Assembly: GCA_000146855.1 (NCBI GenBank)
Contig: GL405246.1
Location: 1,482,158-1,546,157 of the forward strand
Origin: [Eubacterium] yurii subsp. margaretiae ATCC 43715
GTDB taxonomy: Bacteria > Bacillota > Clostridia > Peptostreptococcales > Filifactoraceae
Length of the DNA stretch: 64,000 bases
Direction: 5' to 3'
Part shown: piece after piece, positions 27,363 through 36,749 of the stretch
How positions within the stretch are numbered: the first letter of the stretch is position 1
Layout of the letters: every line of letters begins with the position of its first letter
Made by a program: the position numbers and the translations under genes
The notes under the pieces: model-generated
Databases searched by the model: none
What the model saw: only the letters and a program-made list of their open reading frames with translations
What the model was told of the DNA's origin: nothing

Positions 27363-30300
27363 CTACAATAGATGAGTATCAATAGTAGTATTTCTCAGTC
27401 GCTTTGTGATCATAATTCGTTGACCATCCTTGTCTTTACGAGGTCTAACATAACCTGAGTTTATTAATGATTGTCCGACTCTTTCTTTATACTCATTATC
27501 TAATAACGGTTGTCTCCTATCCCAAACACTTGATAAATCGGAAATTTCCAAAACTGAAGATATATATTGTTTCAAAGTATTTATATCAGAGCGATTATTT
27601 ATCTTTGTTTCAATCAATGATACCTTTGTATCTATTTTTATATTTGACGAGTTTAATACATACTTCATAAAATCTTCATTAAGATTTTCGTTTTCCAATT
27701 CTTCCAATTTGTCTTCATCATCTAATGACTCTATAAACTCATCTTTTAACTCAAACATCTTAAAGGACTTGCATATATAATCAATATTTACCGAAGATAA
27801 ATCTCCCTTTATAATGGCTTCTATGATAGATTTTTTAGTCAGATTTATCCTTTCTACTAAAACAGTGTCCTTTATTGAATTTATTAAATTCAAAGCATTT
27901 TCATCTGAAATTCCACTGTTAACTAAACTATATATTAAATCGTCGGAAAGTTCATATTTTAATAGCGTATTAATAACTATGTCTTCTACCTCTTCATCAC
28001 TATTTGCCAGCAAAGTCAATTCGGCATAATATGACTTATTCCATAACGCTTCGATATTCTTTTCTGTCACTTCAATCAATCTATGGTGAACTAAAGTATT
28101 AACCCTATTTTGCGTTAGATTATGATCGATATTACTTATTGATTCATCTGCGAAATTTATTAAGAATGTAAAAATTTTATCGCTTACCAACGGACTATTT
28201 ATAAAGGTATTACAAATCGATACATTATTTCTTAATATATCTTCATAATTGGTTTCATCCAAGTTATTGCCGAGATATTCAATAAAATCATTACTATATT
28301 CTTCAACCATATTCAAATATGCATCTAAATTATCTGAACAGAACTTAATCTTGTTTTTACGCAATAAGCAATCCAGTATTTTTGTAGTTACGGAGCTATC
28401 CTGTAAATCAGTTAACTTTGAAATTACTGTTTCGTTTTTCTCTACATACTTAAATTTATGTTCATCAGAAATATTGGAATTTAATATTTTAAGCAGTATA
28501 TCTTCGTTGTTAGTATAGTTTTTTTCACTCTTGTTTTCATTTATATAGTTAGATACAATGCTCAAAAAATTATCCTCTACATACTTTTTACTTGACGATA
28601 ATTGCAACGATTTATAGATTTCATTAAATAAACTTCCGTAGTTTATCGTCTTTTCCAATATCGCTTCAGCTATAAATATCAAATTTCTAACATTCAGCTT
28701 ATATGCCTGAATCTGCTCAACAGCTACCAATCTTACTTTATCACAATTTGCTTCTGACACATCTTCAAACTTGATACCCGCAGAATCGATATTATTAATG
28801 AAAAAATCAAATTGTCCCTCGGGTATTAAAGAAATTATGTTCTCGTTTTGTTCTATATATTCCTTAAATACAAATAAGTTATCTAAAGTTATAGTTTTAT
28901 TTGTTACAACTGAAGCCAATATGTTTTTGAAAGTTTCAATGTTTTCATCCTCACAGCAATCTAAAGTATTGACAAGTCTATCCACATTATTTTCCAATAA
29001 TATATTGGAATAGCTTTTTACTATATCAAAGTCAAATTCGTCTAAAATTTTAAGTAAGTCCTTATAATTTGCATTTGTATCAACGGAATCAGCAATAGCC
29101 ACCACATTTTCAGTTCGTTTTTGCTCTAAACAAGACTTTAATACTTTTTTATTCAATATATTGAAACGATTAAAATCAGATAATTTTAAACGACTTATTA
29201 TCTCATCAGGTGATTCAACATCTAAAAAAATATCCAGAAATTTTCCTTCCTTTAATCCTTTCATATATATTGTGTCATTACGCTTCAATGTATTTGATCT
29301 ATCTACATTAAAGTTTCCTTTATAATACCAGTATGTCTCATCCAGTAATCCATCTAAAATCAAAACTCTAATCAATGGAAAATAATGGCTTTCTACAATA
29401 TCAAAATCATCAATTGAAAACAATTCGTCTTTTTGGTCAGTTGTCATAATAGATATAAGCTCCTTGTAGCTATACATCTCAATATCTTTAATTTGTTTTT
29501 GTATTTTTTCCCTATCAGAATTAAGCTTGCTCATTTCAAGCGAAAAATCTTCCGGTAATCTTTCAACTAATGATTTCTTTTCATCATCGGTTAAAACATA
29601 CTTTTCTATGAACTCATTATAAGTAAAATATTGACTTCCGTTTGGATACTTGATATTAAAACTATTCTCAGGTGTTTGACTCCAATCTTTTAGAAATTGT
29701 GGCATCGTTTTAAATTGATTACTATATGGTCTTACATCGGCAGAAATAATTAACGCCATTGCTTCAAACTTATCATTCTCAATTCTACTATTTATGAATT
29801 TAATATTCTCATTTATTTTTTCTAAATCTTTTTTTAAGTTTTGTGCAATTTCTCGCTTATTAGACTCTAATTTATCAAATACAGTTCTTATAAATCCTTT
29901 ATCTTCCTGCAAAAGATCAAATTCATTGGGGAATATATTCTTTAAGGTTATTAGCGCAAATAGCTTGTCGCTCTCCAAATCAATCTGTCCTAATGGTATA
30001 ATTTTAGAGTACACAATATATTCATTAACTATATTTTTAAGAAGTCTCATATCATCTACATATAAAGAAATATCCGCTAAAACGCTTCTATCTGGTGCAT
30101 TTTCAACAGACTTAAAAAGTTCGATAAGCTCATTTTCTGATGTCTTTGAATCCACAATAGGAACAATAGGTAGAATAAAGTCAAAGAATTTAGTTCTGTT
30201 TTTAGAGAAAAACAGACTATCTTTGAGCATGTATATAAACCGGACAGGCTTCTTATCTCCACTTATTTTTACATAATGATTTAAGAGAAAATTTAGTTCT

Positions 30301-31130
30301 CTCAACTTCGTATAAATAGATGTGTTGTTATATCTATCTAAATCTTCAAAAACAACAATTTTTGTACCAGAGCTTCTTAGTAAATAAACTAATTCCTTTA
30401 TGTCTCTATCTAACACCGATTCATCGTTCTTGTCATCATTTACATTTGCTTCTGCACCTTTGAATGTTATTTTAGAAATTCTAAATTTGTTATCTCTATA
30501 GAATATACACAAATAATAAAACATTGGTACAAACAACAATAGAGAACATAAAAGCATCAAAGATGTCCTATCGAATTTTTTATGTAACTCATTAACTAAA
30601 GGTACAAAAGTATCTCTTGTTAACCAAAGAAGTATTGAACATATTATTGATAGAAACGCCAATGACTGTAAACATATACGACATATGCTTTTATTTGATT
30701 TAAAGCCATACTTGCTAAGTGGTATTTTCTTTGATTCTATCTGTGATAAAATTTGATTGATAAGTTGTCTTTCTACACGATTGTCGTCATCTATATCATC
30801 TGCTTTTTGTTTTTCATTACTGTTCTTATCATAATCACAATACGAATCCAAATTGGTAGACTTAGTCAAAGATACTTCTCTTAGACTATCATCATCTTTA
30901 ATATTATTATTATATTTTCCCAAAGAAACGGTAATTACATTGCTTAATCCTTTTTGATGAACATAAGTGTTCCATACTGTACTTTTCCCTGCACCATATA
31001 TACCAGTAATAGCGATATTTTTTATATCGCTATTATCAAAAGCATAATCAAGTGCTTCCGTATATATTTGCTTATTTTCTTTCAGCACTTCCGGAGTAAG
31101 TGCGTTAAATTTATTTTTTTGCTCCTCCAT
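27363..31130 (-). CDS. YobI/KAP-like membrane P-loop NTPase, fourth gene of the R-M operon
   Basis: The protein has 1255 residues. Walker A is GIYGAGKST (43-51). Two hydrophobic segments near 153-171 and 190-211 lie between it and Walker B (IVVFEDLDRY, 258-267). This membrane insertion inside the nucleotide fold is the hallmark of KAP and YobI-type NTPases, which are thought to couple ATP hydrolysis to assemblies at the membrane. A KxxRFIYMLKD-type stretch follows near 300. The remaining 850 residues look like helical repeats and are not recognised. Its ATG lies 3 bases after the Res stop. It could be an effector or sensor in the defence operon; that role is inferred from linkage. Confidence 0.8.
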   Translation of the reverse strand: MEEQKNKFNALTPEVLKENKQIYTEALDYAFDNSDIKNIAITGIYGAGKSTVWNTYVHQKGLSNVITVSLGKYNNNIKDDDSLREVSLTKSTNLDSYCDYDKNSNEKQKADDIDDDNRVERQLINQILSQIESKKIPLSKYGFKSNKSICRICLQSLAFLSIICSILLWLTRDTFVPLVNELHKKFDRTSLMLLCSLLLFVPMFYYLCIFYRDNKFRISKITFKGAEANVNDDKNDESVLDRDIKELVYLLRSSGTKIVVFEDLDRYNNTSIYTKLRELNFLLNHYVKISGDKKPVRFIYMLKDSLFFSKNRTKFFDFILPIVPIVDSKTSENELIELFKSVENAPDRSVLADISLYVDDMRLLKNIVNEYIVYSKIIPLGQIDLESDKLFALITLKNIFPNEFDLLQEDKGFIRTVFDKLESNKREIAQNLKKDLEKINENIKFINSRIENDKFEAMALIISADVRPYSNQFKTMPQFLKDWSQTPENSFNIKYPNGSQYFTYNEFIEKYVLTDDEKKSLVERLPEDFSLEMSKLNSDREKIQKQIKDIEMYSYKELISIMTTDQKDELFSIDDFDIVESHYFPLIRVLILDGLLDETYWYYKGNFNVDRSNTLKRNDTIYMKGLKEGKFLDIFLDVESPDEIISRLKLSDFNRFNILNKKVLKSCLEQKRTENVVAIADSVDTNANYKDLLKILDEFDFDIVKSYSNILLENNVDRLVNTLDCCEDENIETFKNILASVVTNKTITLDNLFVFKEYIEQNENIISLIPEGQFDFFINNIDSAGIKFEDVSEANCDKVRLVAVEQIQAYKLNVRNLIFIAEAILEKTINYGSLFNEIYKSLQLSSSKKYVEDNFLSIVSNYINENKSEKNYTNNEDILLKILNSNISDEHKFKYVEKNETVISKLTDLQDSSVTTKILDCLLRKNKIKFCSDNLDAYLNMVEEYSNDFIEYLGNNLDETNYEDILRNNVSICNTFINSPLVSDKIFTFLINFADESISNIDHNLTQNRVNTLVHHRLIEVTEKNIEALWNKSYYAELTLLANSDEEVEDIVINTLLKYELSDDLIYSLVNSGISDENALNLINSIKDTVLVERINLTKKSIIEAIIKGDLSSVNIDYICKSFKMFELKDEFIESLDDEDKLEELENENLNEDFMKYVLNSSNIKIDTKVSLIETKINNRSDINTLKQYISSVLEISDLSSVWDRRQPLLDNEYKERVGQSLINSGYVRPRKDKDGQRIMITKRLRNTTIDTHLL

Positions 31131-31133
31131 AAA

Positions 31134-33743
31134 TTACACCGTCTCCATCCATTTGTTAATTACTTTCTCAAATTCCCCCATCCTATTATCTTTGTTGAAG
31201 AATGGGAATCCGATTATTCTGTAACCATCTGCAAATAACCCTGTAACTGAATGCTCTTTTTCAATCTGCATTGAAAATGCTTCTTTCCAAGCATCATGAT
31301 CCAGAAGTTGATTGCCTTTAGGTTCAACATATCCTTGATAAGTGAGACTACCTTCACTTCTTTGCTTTCTTACAAACAGCAAAAAGTCAGGTTCAAATCG
31401 CTCTCCAGCTTCAAAAGAATATATTGCCAATTCAGGAATTCTTTCATTCCTAACAACATAGTATTCCAAATTCTTCTCCTTTAATTTTGGTTCTATGTGT
31501 GTTTTAAAATACTTTACAAAAAGCTTTTCTTCGCTCGTTCCGTAGTTGTCATTAAATACATACCAGCTCTCATTTGTTAAGTCTAATCTATATTCTTCAT
31601 TTGAGCAATTATTTTGAGAATTTCCTTTTCCACCATTTCCTTCAATTGACCCTAAGCTGATTTTCTTGTCTTTCAAAATCACTTTAAGCTGCTTAGGTTC
31701 AAATTCTTTAGAGCCTACATATTCAGGCTTGATAGCCATAGCATGCGATGCAACTTTTACTAAAGCGTGCTTCATAGCTGAAAATAAAATCTTTCCATTA
31801 ACTTCATCCTGAGAATATGTTATTTCCACATTAGAGTTTCCGAGAAACTCATCTGAAGTTAAAAATTCCCTCATTGATTTTAGAGATGGATATTTCTCTT
31901 TAAGTATGTCAAAACGAAGCTCCTCAAAGCATTCTATAGCCCCGAGCAAAATATTGTAATCTATATCCTTGAATTTAACACTCTTCAGATTTGTCTTAAT
32001 GGTACTTGTGTTTGCAGTATCATCGCCTATAAGATTTACAATATTTCCTTTGCCGGAAAGGGCTGTATAGTAATATGTTTTTGTCTTCATACTCGGTTCA
32101 AGGGAATGTACTTCATCTCGTCCCTTCAGCAATCTCTTATTAGAAAACACATAGCTCTTATTATAAAAATCACTCTCCTTAAACTCATCTTTAAGAATAT
32201 ATTCCAAAATTATTGGATTAGGTGCCTGCAATCCTGTTTCTATTAGAGCATTCTTCAATTCTGATATATATCTTGAGTCATTTTTACTGTGAAAGTACAT
32301 TGTCTCCAAAATACGATTAGGATTCGATATATCGCCATCAAATTTTCTTTTAAATTTAAGTTCTTCATCATCTACAGCAAATGGACAATACCTCGCACCT
32401 CTTCCAATAAGCTGTGCTTCTTCGATTGTATACTTTCCTATCTTTCCACCTGATTTACTTTGTCTTGTATCATATAGACGGACTATATCAAAGAGATTAA
32501 GTACATCCCAACCTTCATTTAGCATATCTACTGCAAAGATAAGTCTAATTGGATTATCAAGGTCTTCTAAGGAATTAACTAATAACTGATTTTCCTTGTT
32601 ATTATCCGAAGAACTATTCATTATTATTGAAGTATCTTTGGTAAAAGATGTTTTGATTGACTGCTCCAAAAGCTCAAGAGTATCATCCTTTTCCTTGAAA
32701 TAATTTATCGCTTCCGTCAATTTTTCTATTCCAACTAATTTCAAGTTCTGAAGCTCATAGCTCGTCAATTCCTTTAATTTCTTATAAAATTCATCATAGA
32801 AACTCTTTGACTTCTCTTTTTTTTGTGATTTAAGCATAACCACAGGCTTAATATTGAGTTTTAAGTCAGCAAACAAAAACCTCCTATACTCACTCATTAC
32901 GAGAGCCATAAGCGTTCTTGTCCATAAATCGGTATTCGTTGCGAAATTCTGAAAGTCTTTTGTATATCCACTTTCCCTAAAAGAAATAAGAGGATAGTTG
33001 AAGATGATTTTATCCTTATACTTTTGTAATACATTTAAATCTTTTAAATCACAAGTAGCAGTAAATTCAAGCATAATGCTATCCATATTTCGTGACATAG
33101 CATTTGTAACAGAGTATTCCCAGCTTTTAGCAGCTTCTTCTTCGTCTTTAGTAGGTTTCTTAGTTAGTGAATTGATATGATGGCTTTCATCAGAAATAAA
33201 AACCACTTTATTATTCTCAAAGTCATCATAAGTCAGCGAATTTTCCTTCGCTTCAAATAAATCCATATGAAGTTTTTGCGTAGTAGTAAACAATATTTCG
33301 ATGTCGTCATCTAAAACATTACCACTAAAGTTTTCAACCCTTTTTATCTTGACCTTTTCCCCTAAGTACTCTACAACATCATTGAATAGATACTTATTTG
33401 AAATCGGATTAATAAAATTATCAATCGTTTTTTCAAGAACATTGGTCTGATTTACGAAAAATAAAAACTTTCTATACCCTTTTGTATATAAGTACAATAT
33501 CAGACCTGCCATAATGACAGTTTTACCGCTGCCTGTCGCCATATGGAAAAGAGTATGGACTTGCTTATTTTTTCTTAATTCATCATTGTCAAAATATAAG
33601 GCAAAGTTTGTAAAAGCATCAATTTGATACTCTCTTAGAGAGATTTTCTTTGAAAGTCCACTTTTAATAATTTCAGGGAAATCAATGCTCGTACCAAATT
33701 CTTTTGCGGCATCTAATTTTTCGTATAAAAACTGTTCCGACAT
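31134..33743 (-). CDS. res: Type III restriction enzyme, Res subunit
   Basis: The protein has 869 residues. Helicase motifs are complete: Walker A ATGSGKT (69-75), the DEAD-like box SDESHH (184-189) and a motif VI-like LIGRGARYCPF. The C-terminal nuclease is a PD-ExK type, with FEPDFLLF followed by GYVEPKGNQ, so both subunit activities look intact. With Mod it would translocate along and cleave DNA carrying unmodified sites. The ATG at 33743 has GGAGGT upstream, lying inside the last codons of mod, and begins one base after the mod stop. An upstream frame start at 33791 lacks this support. Confidence 0.92.
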   Translation of the reverse strand: MSEQFLYEKLDAAKEFGTSIDFPEIIKSGLSKKISLREYQIDAFTNFALYFDNDELRKNKQVHTLFHMATGSGKTVIMAGLILYLYTKGYRKFLFFVNQTNVLEKTIDNFINPISNKYLFNDVVEYLGEKVKIKRVENFSGNVLDDDIEILFTTTQKLHMDLFEAKENSLTYDDFENNKVVFISDESHHINSLTKKPTKDEEEAAKSWEYSVTNAMSRNMDSIMLEFTATCDLKDLNVLQKYKDKIIFNYPLISFRESGYTKDFQNFATNTDLWTRTLMALVMSEYRRFLFADLKLNIKPVVMLKSQKKEKSKSFYDEFYKKLKELTSYELQNLKLVGIEKLTEAINYFKEKDDTLELLEQSIKTSFTKDTSIIMNSSSDNNKENQLLVNSLEDLDNPIRLIFAVDMLNEGWDVLNLFDIVRLYDTRQSKSGGKIGKYTIEEAQLIGRGARYCPFAVDDEELKFKRKFDGDISNPNRILETMYFHSKNDSRYISELKNALIETGLQAPNPIILEYILKDEFKESDFYNKSYVFSNKRLLKGRDEVHSLEPSMKTKTYYYTALSGKGNIVNLIGDDTANTSTIKTNLKSVKFKDIDYNILLGAIECFEELRFDILKEKYPSLKSMREFLTSDEFLGNSNVEITYSQDEVNGKILFSAMKHALVKVASHAMAIKPEYVGSKEFEPKQLKVILKDKKISLGSIEGNGGKGNSQNNCSNEEYRLDLTNESWYVFNDNYGTSEEKLFVKYFKTHIEPKLKEKNLEYYVVRNERIPELAIYSFEAGERFEPDFLLFVRKQRSEGSLTYQGYVEPKGNQLLDHDAWKEAFSMQIEKEHSVTGLFADGYRIIGFPFFNKDNRMGEFEKVINKWMETV

Positions 33744-33744
33744 A

Positions 33745-35700
33745 TTAGACCTCCGCATAGAAAGATTTTGTGAATGCCTTGTCCGACTCACTTATAGCAT
33801 AGCTTTCATCATCCATATCCGAGTAATTTACATAGAGTTTGTTCTTATCGACTAAGCTGATAAGAGCTTTTTTCTTCTCTTCCAATTTCAATGAATTAAA
33901 TTCTTCATCAGCTTTCTCTAACTCTTCCCTTGTGATATATGGAATAATACGCTCATCAACATATATTTCTTTCTTTATTTTAGAGATTGTTTCTTCTGAA
34001 GCTGCTTGAATTTTTTCAATAAGAGTGCTTGCGTTTTCAAGAAGCTCGCAATAGATAAATGAGCCACCACCTTGCCAATCGGCAGATTTTGATATACCTC
34101 CTTGTTCTCCATCTATCACTTTTTTCATTCTTTCAACAGTAATATTCTGGATATAGTCCATTTGCTCAACACCTATATATCTACGACCCATTTTATGAGC
34201 AACTGCACAGGTTGTGCCAGAGCCAAGATGAAAGTCAAGGACAATATCATTTTTATCTGCTGCTAATGATATTAATTCTCTTATCAAAAACTCAGGTTTA
34301 GTATAATCAAAAATATTTTTTATCCCCAGAAGTTCGGCATGTTTAGTTGCATTGTCATTTGAATATATATTATTTGTTAACTCAATTGTTGATAACGGTT
34401 TCGTTCTATCAATATTGACAATTGTATACTCTCCATTATTATCAACTATTTTAACTTTTTGATATGTCTTAGTGTAAATTCTTGGTCTATCTTTTCCCTC
34501 CTTGAGAACAATAAAGCCATTAGCAAGACCAAAATTAAATAGATTTTCACTCCATCTCCAAGCCCAATCAGCTCTCCTATGCTCGCCATTTTGCCTTTTT
34601 TGATACATGTTATAATCTCCTCCAGGATATAATGTTTTACCTTCAAGTTCTATAGGGTAATCCAATGATTTACTATATTGCAAGCTGTCATAATCAAGTG
34701 TTTGATTTAGCTTATAGTATCCTCTCTCAGCAAAATATTTGTCCTTTTGATTAAATTTATCATCGTCGTGCTTAGGAGCATATATTTTTACATTATGTTT
34801 ATTTTTAGCACACATTAGAACATAGTCGTGATTATTTGCTATTACCGATGAAGATTTTCCACCTCTTTTGGTAACTCTAGGAAATTCTGCAACAAAATTA
34901 TTTATTCCAAATATCTCATCCATTAGTACTTTAGCATAAGCTTGTTCATTATCATCACATTGAACAAAGATAACTCCAGTTTCTCTTAATAACCTTTTTG
35001 CAAGTTCAAGCCTATTTTTCATAAATGTAAGCCAGCCCGAATGATTAAACGCATCATTATAATTAAAGCTGTCTGAACCCGTATTGTAAGGTGGATCAAT
35101 ATAAATGCACTTAACTTTGCCCTCATATCGTTTTAGTAAGCTCGAAAGTGCAATCAAGTTATTCCCTTTGATAATTAAATTATCATTCTCATCAAAAGTA
35201 ACATTGTCTTCGACTCCATCTTTTGTATATCTCTTTGCGTTCGTAAAAACTTTCGGAGCAAGCATTTTGCTAATTTCATCGCTTGCTATAGTCTCATTGT
35301 AGAAAATCTCTTTACGCTTCTGATCCTCCTTATCCTGACCACCTTCAAGGACACAATCTTTATATGGAAAGTCTAATACAACATCATTCGACTTTGAGAT
35401 GAAGTCTCCGCCATTGGTTAATCCGATTTTATTTGTATATCTCGTATATGAATCTGGCAAGAATTCCTTAGACTCAATAAACCAAGCAAAACCTTGTTTA
35501 TCGAAAATAAGTGTTCCATTTACATCCTCAAAAAATCTTTCTTTAATTTTTTCATTTGATAAAAGCAAATGCAACAATTCTTTATCCATTGTCATTACAT
35601 CGCTATAAACTATCGCCTTGAGCAATTTACCATCATCAGAAATATACTTTGAATTTGTCTTTAATACTTCCTCGACTATTTCAAAAATGTTCTTATTCAT
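33745..35700 (-). CDS. mod: Type III DNA adenine methyltransferase, Mod subunit
   Basis: The protein has 651 residues. The catalytic motif IDPPYNTGSD is at about 201-210 and the AdoMet-binding motif DFHLGSGTT follows far downstream, the beta-class order of type III Mod proteins. The region between them should hold target recognition. It methylates adenine in an asymmetric site and guides Res. The ATG at 35700 directly follows the stop of the small XRE gene, whose last codons contain GGAGG, so translation of the two is coupled. No simple-sequence repeat typical of phase-variable mod genes was seen. Confidence 0.94.
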   Translation of the reverse strand: MNKNIFEIVEEVLKTNSKYISDDGKLLKAIVYSDVMTMDKELLHLLLSNEKIKERFFEDVNGTLIFDKQGFAWFIESKEFLPDSYTRYTNKIGLTNGGDFISKSNDVVLDFPYKDCVLEGGQDKEDQKRKEIFYNETIASDEISKMLAPKVFTNAKRYTKDGVEDNVTFDENDNLIIKGNNLIALSSLLKRYEGKVKCIYIDPPYNTGSDSFNYNDAFNHSGWLTFMKNRLELAKRLLRETGVIFVQCDDNEQAYAKVLMDEIFGINNFVAEFPRVTKRGGKSSSVIANNHDYVLMCAKNKHNVKIYAPKHDDDKFNQKDKYFAERGYYKLNQTLDYDSLQYSKSLDYPIELEGKTLYPGGDYNMYQKRQNGEHRRADWAWRWSENLFNFGLANGFIVLKEGKDRPRIYTKTYQKVKIVDNNGEYTIVNIDRTKPLSTIELTNNIYSNDNATKHAELLGIKNIFDYTKPEFLIRELISLAADKNDIVLDFHLGSGTTCAVAHKMGRRYIGVEQMDYIQNITVERMKKVIDGEQGGISKSADWQGGGSFIYCELLENASTLIEKIQAASEETISKIKKEIYVDERIIPYITREELEKADEEFNSLKLEEKKKALISLVDKNKLYVNYSDMDDESYAISESDKAFTKSFYAEV

Positions 35701-35919
35701 TTATTTATCCTCCAAGATATTTTTTTCAATACAGATTAAATCCCCAATATCTGTTCCAAGTTCTTCGCAAATTTTTCCGATAATCGTAAGCGATACAGCA
35801 TCTCCTCTAACCATTTTTGAAATTGTAGTAGGTGATACCCCTGTTTTATCAATCAGGTCTTTTTTCTTCATATTCTTATCTATTAGAGTCTTCCAAAGTC
35901 CATTGTAGTTGAATTCCAT
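35701..35919 (-). CDS. Small XRE regulator of the R-M operon (C-protein-like)
   Basis: The protein has 72 residues consisting almost only of a Cro/C1-type helix-turn-helix (KDLIDKTGVSPTTISKMVRG, then IICKICEELG-like residues). It is the first gene of the operon and abuts mod without a gap. A perfect 11-bp inverted repeat sits at its transcription start, so it probably represses or times its own operon as controller proteins of many R-M systems do. The ribosome site is weak (GGAGTGAGG is rather far from ATG), which may keep first expression low. Confidence 0.85.
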   Translation of the reverse strand: MEFNYNGLWKTLIDKNMKKKDLIDKTGVSPTTISKMVRGDAVSLTIIGKICEELGTDIGDLICIEKNILEDK

Positions 35920-35938
35920 TTTTCTTTCGCCTCACTCC

Positions 35939-35992
35939 ATAATATGGATTTTTCATCCATATTATTATAGCACATATTTTTTTATATTTCCA
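35939..35992 (-). promoter_or_regulatory. Promoter and palindromic operator of the R-M/NTPase operon
   Basis: On the minus strand TGGAAA (35987-35992), 17 bases and TATAAT (35964-35969) form a promoter. An inverted repeat with perfect 11-base arms, ATAATATGGAT (35939-35949) and ATCCATATTAT (35955-35965), separated by 5 bases, covers the expected start point. The XRE ATG is about 20 bases further on. Confidence 0.8.
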
Positions 35993-36001
35993 CAAAAAGA
36001 A

Positions 36002-36029
36002 GCCGGTGCAGTCCGAAGACCACACCGAC
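36002..36029 (-). terminator. Intrinsic terminator after the SSB-like gene
   Basis: On the minus strand a 7-bp stem (GTCGGTG/CACCGGC, with one wobble) is extended by GTC-TTCG-GAC, a stable UUCG tetraloop, and followed by TTCTTTTTG. It lies just after the SSB-like stop and insulates the downstream R-M promoter from the transfer operon. Confidence 0.85.
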
Positions 36030-36035
36030 AATTCC

Positions 36036-36695
36036 TTATCTTTCTGCTTCTTTGGAAGCTTCTTTTTTCTCAGCAGGCTTTTCTTTATCTTCAGCTTTAT
36101 ATTTCTTTATTGCTCCAAGAACAGACTCTTTCTTTTCTTCTTGATTCTTCATTTGCTCTTTGGCTTTAAGAAGCTTAGAAGAAAGTATCCTCACATTGCT
36201 ATACACCTTTCCATTTTCATCAATAGATTTTCTTTCCTGTCCGAATAACTTTACAAAGTCTCCTTTCTTAAAGTCTTTTGGAATATCTCCCTTATCACCA
36301 TAAGCAGAACAATTGGTATAAGTTTTGTTTCCCTTATCATCTTTTGATACAACAGAGAAATTCACTACCTTAAACGTTTCACCATTCATGTTTTTGTTTT
36401 CTACCACATCTACTTCTCCGACTACATTACCTACAATATTTACCAAGTCATCATTTTCTTTTTCAACAACATCATTATCTTTAATAGCTCCATTTTCTTT
36501 AAGTTCGTCAATCATATAGTCAAACTCATCATTTAATAGACTCATATTGTCATTTTTCATATAATCTTTATATAGCCTATCCAAGGCTTTCATATCATTT
36601 ATTCCTTTTTCAAAGCTTATAAATGCCTTTGTAAAGTTCTCATTATTTTCTTCAGACATTTTTTCCAACATATTTCTCATTTGTCTGTAATTCAC
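36036..36695 (-). CDS. SSB-like OB-fold protein of the ICE
   Basis: The protein has 219 residues. The first 80 are acidic and helical. From about 88 to 175 an OB-fold like that of single-stranded DNA-binding proteins is visible (NIVGNVVGEVDVVENKN, then FSVVSKDDKGNKTYTNC and FVKLFGQERKS). A charged tail follows (SVLGAIKKYKAEDKEK). It probably coats the transferred or replicated strand. The tail resembles the C-terminus of the SNF2 protein encoded 52 bases upstream ([15 protein letters not shown]), which suggests a common docking peptide. Both genes read in the same direction. Confidence 0.75.
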   Translation of the reverse strand: MNYRQMRNMLEKMSEENNENFTKAFISFEKGINDMKALDRLYKDYMKNDNMSLLNDEFDYMIDELKENGAIKDNDVVEKENDDLVNIVGNVVGEVDVVENKNMNGETFKVVNFSVVSKDDKGNKTYTNCSAYGDKGDIPKDFKKGDFVKLFGQERKSIDENGKVYSNVRILSSKLLKAKEQMKNQEEKKESVLGAIKKYKAEDKEKPAEKKEASKEAER

Positions 36696-36727
36696 AATAC
36701 ACCTCCATGTTTTTTGTGCAATTTAAA

Positions 36728-36749
36728 AAGGAGCTTGTTATAGCCCCTT
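36728..36749 (-). terminator. Hairpin overlapping the stop codon of the SNF2 gene
   Basis: Eight-base arms AAGGGGCT/AGCTCCTT (one wobble) with a 6-base loop are followed on the minus strand by TTTTTAAA. It lies between the SNF2 and SSB-like genes and would attenuate read-through. Confidence 0.65.

Noticed and set aside
27338..27366. Inverted repeat GTAGAAA/TTTCTAC between the convergent relaxase and NTPase genes
   Set aside because: Only 7 bp with a 15-base loop and no clear T run on either strand; too weak to call a terminator.
33745..35700. Phase-variable mod gene
   Set aside because: No tandem simple-sequence repeat was seen in or before mod, unlike the repeat-driven mod genes of some pathogens.
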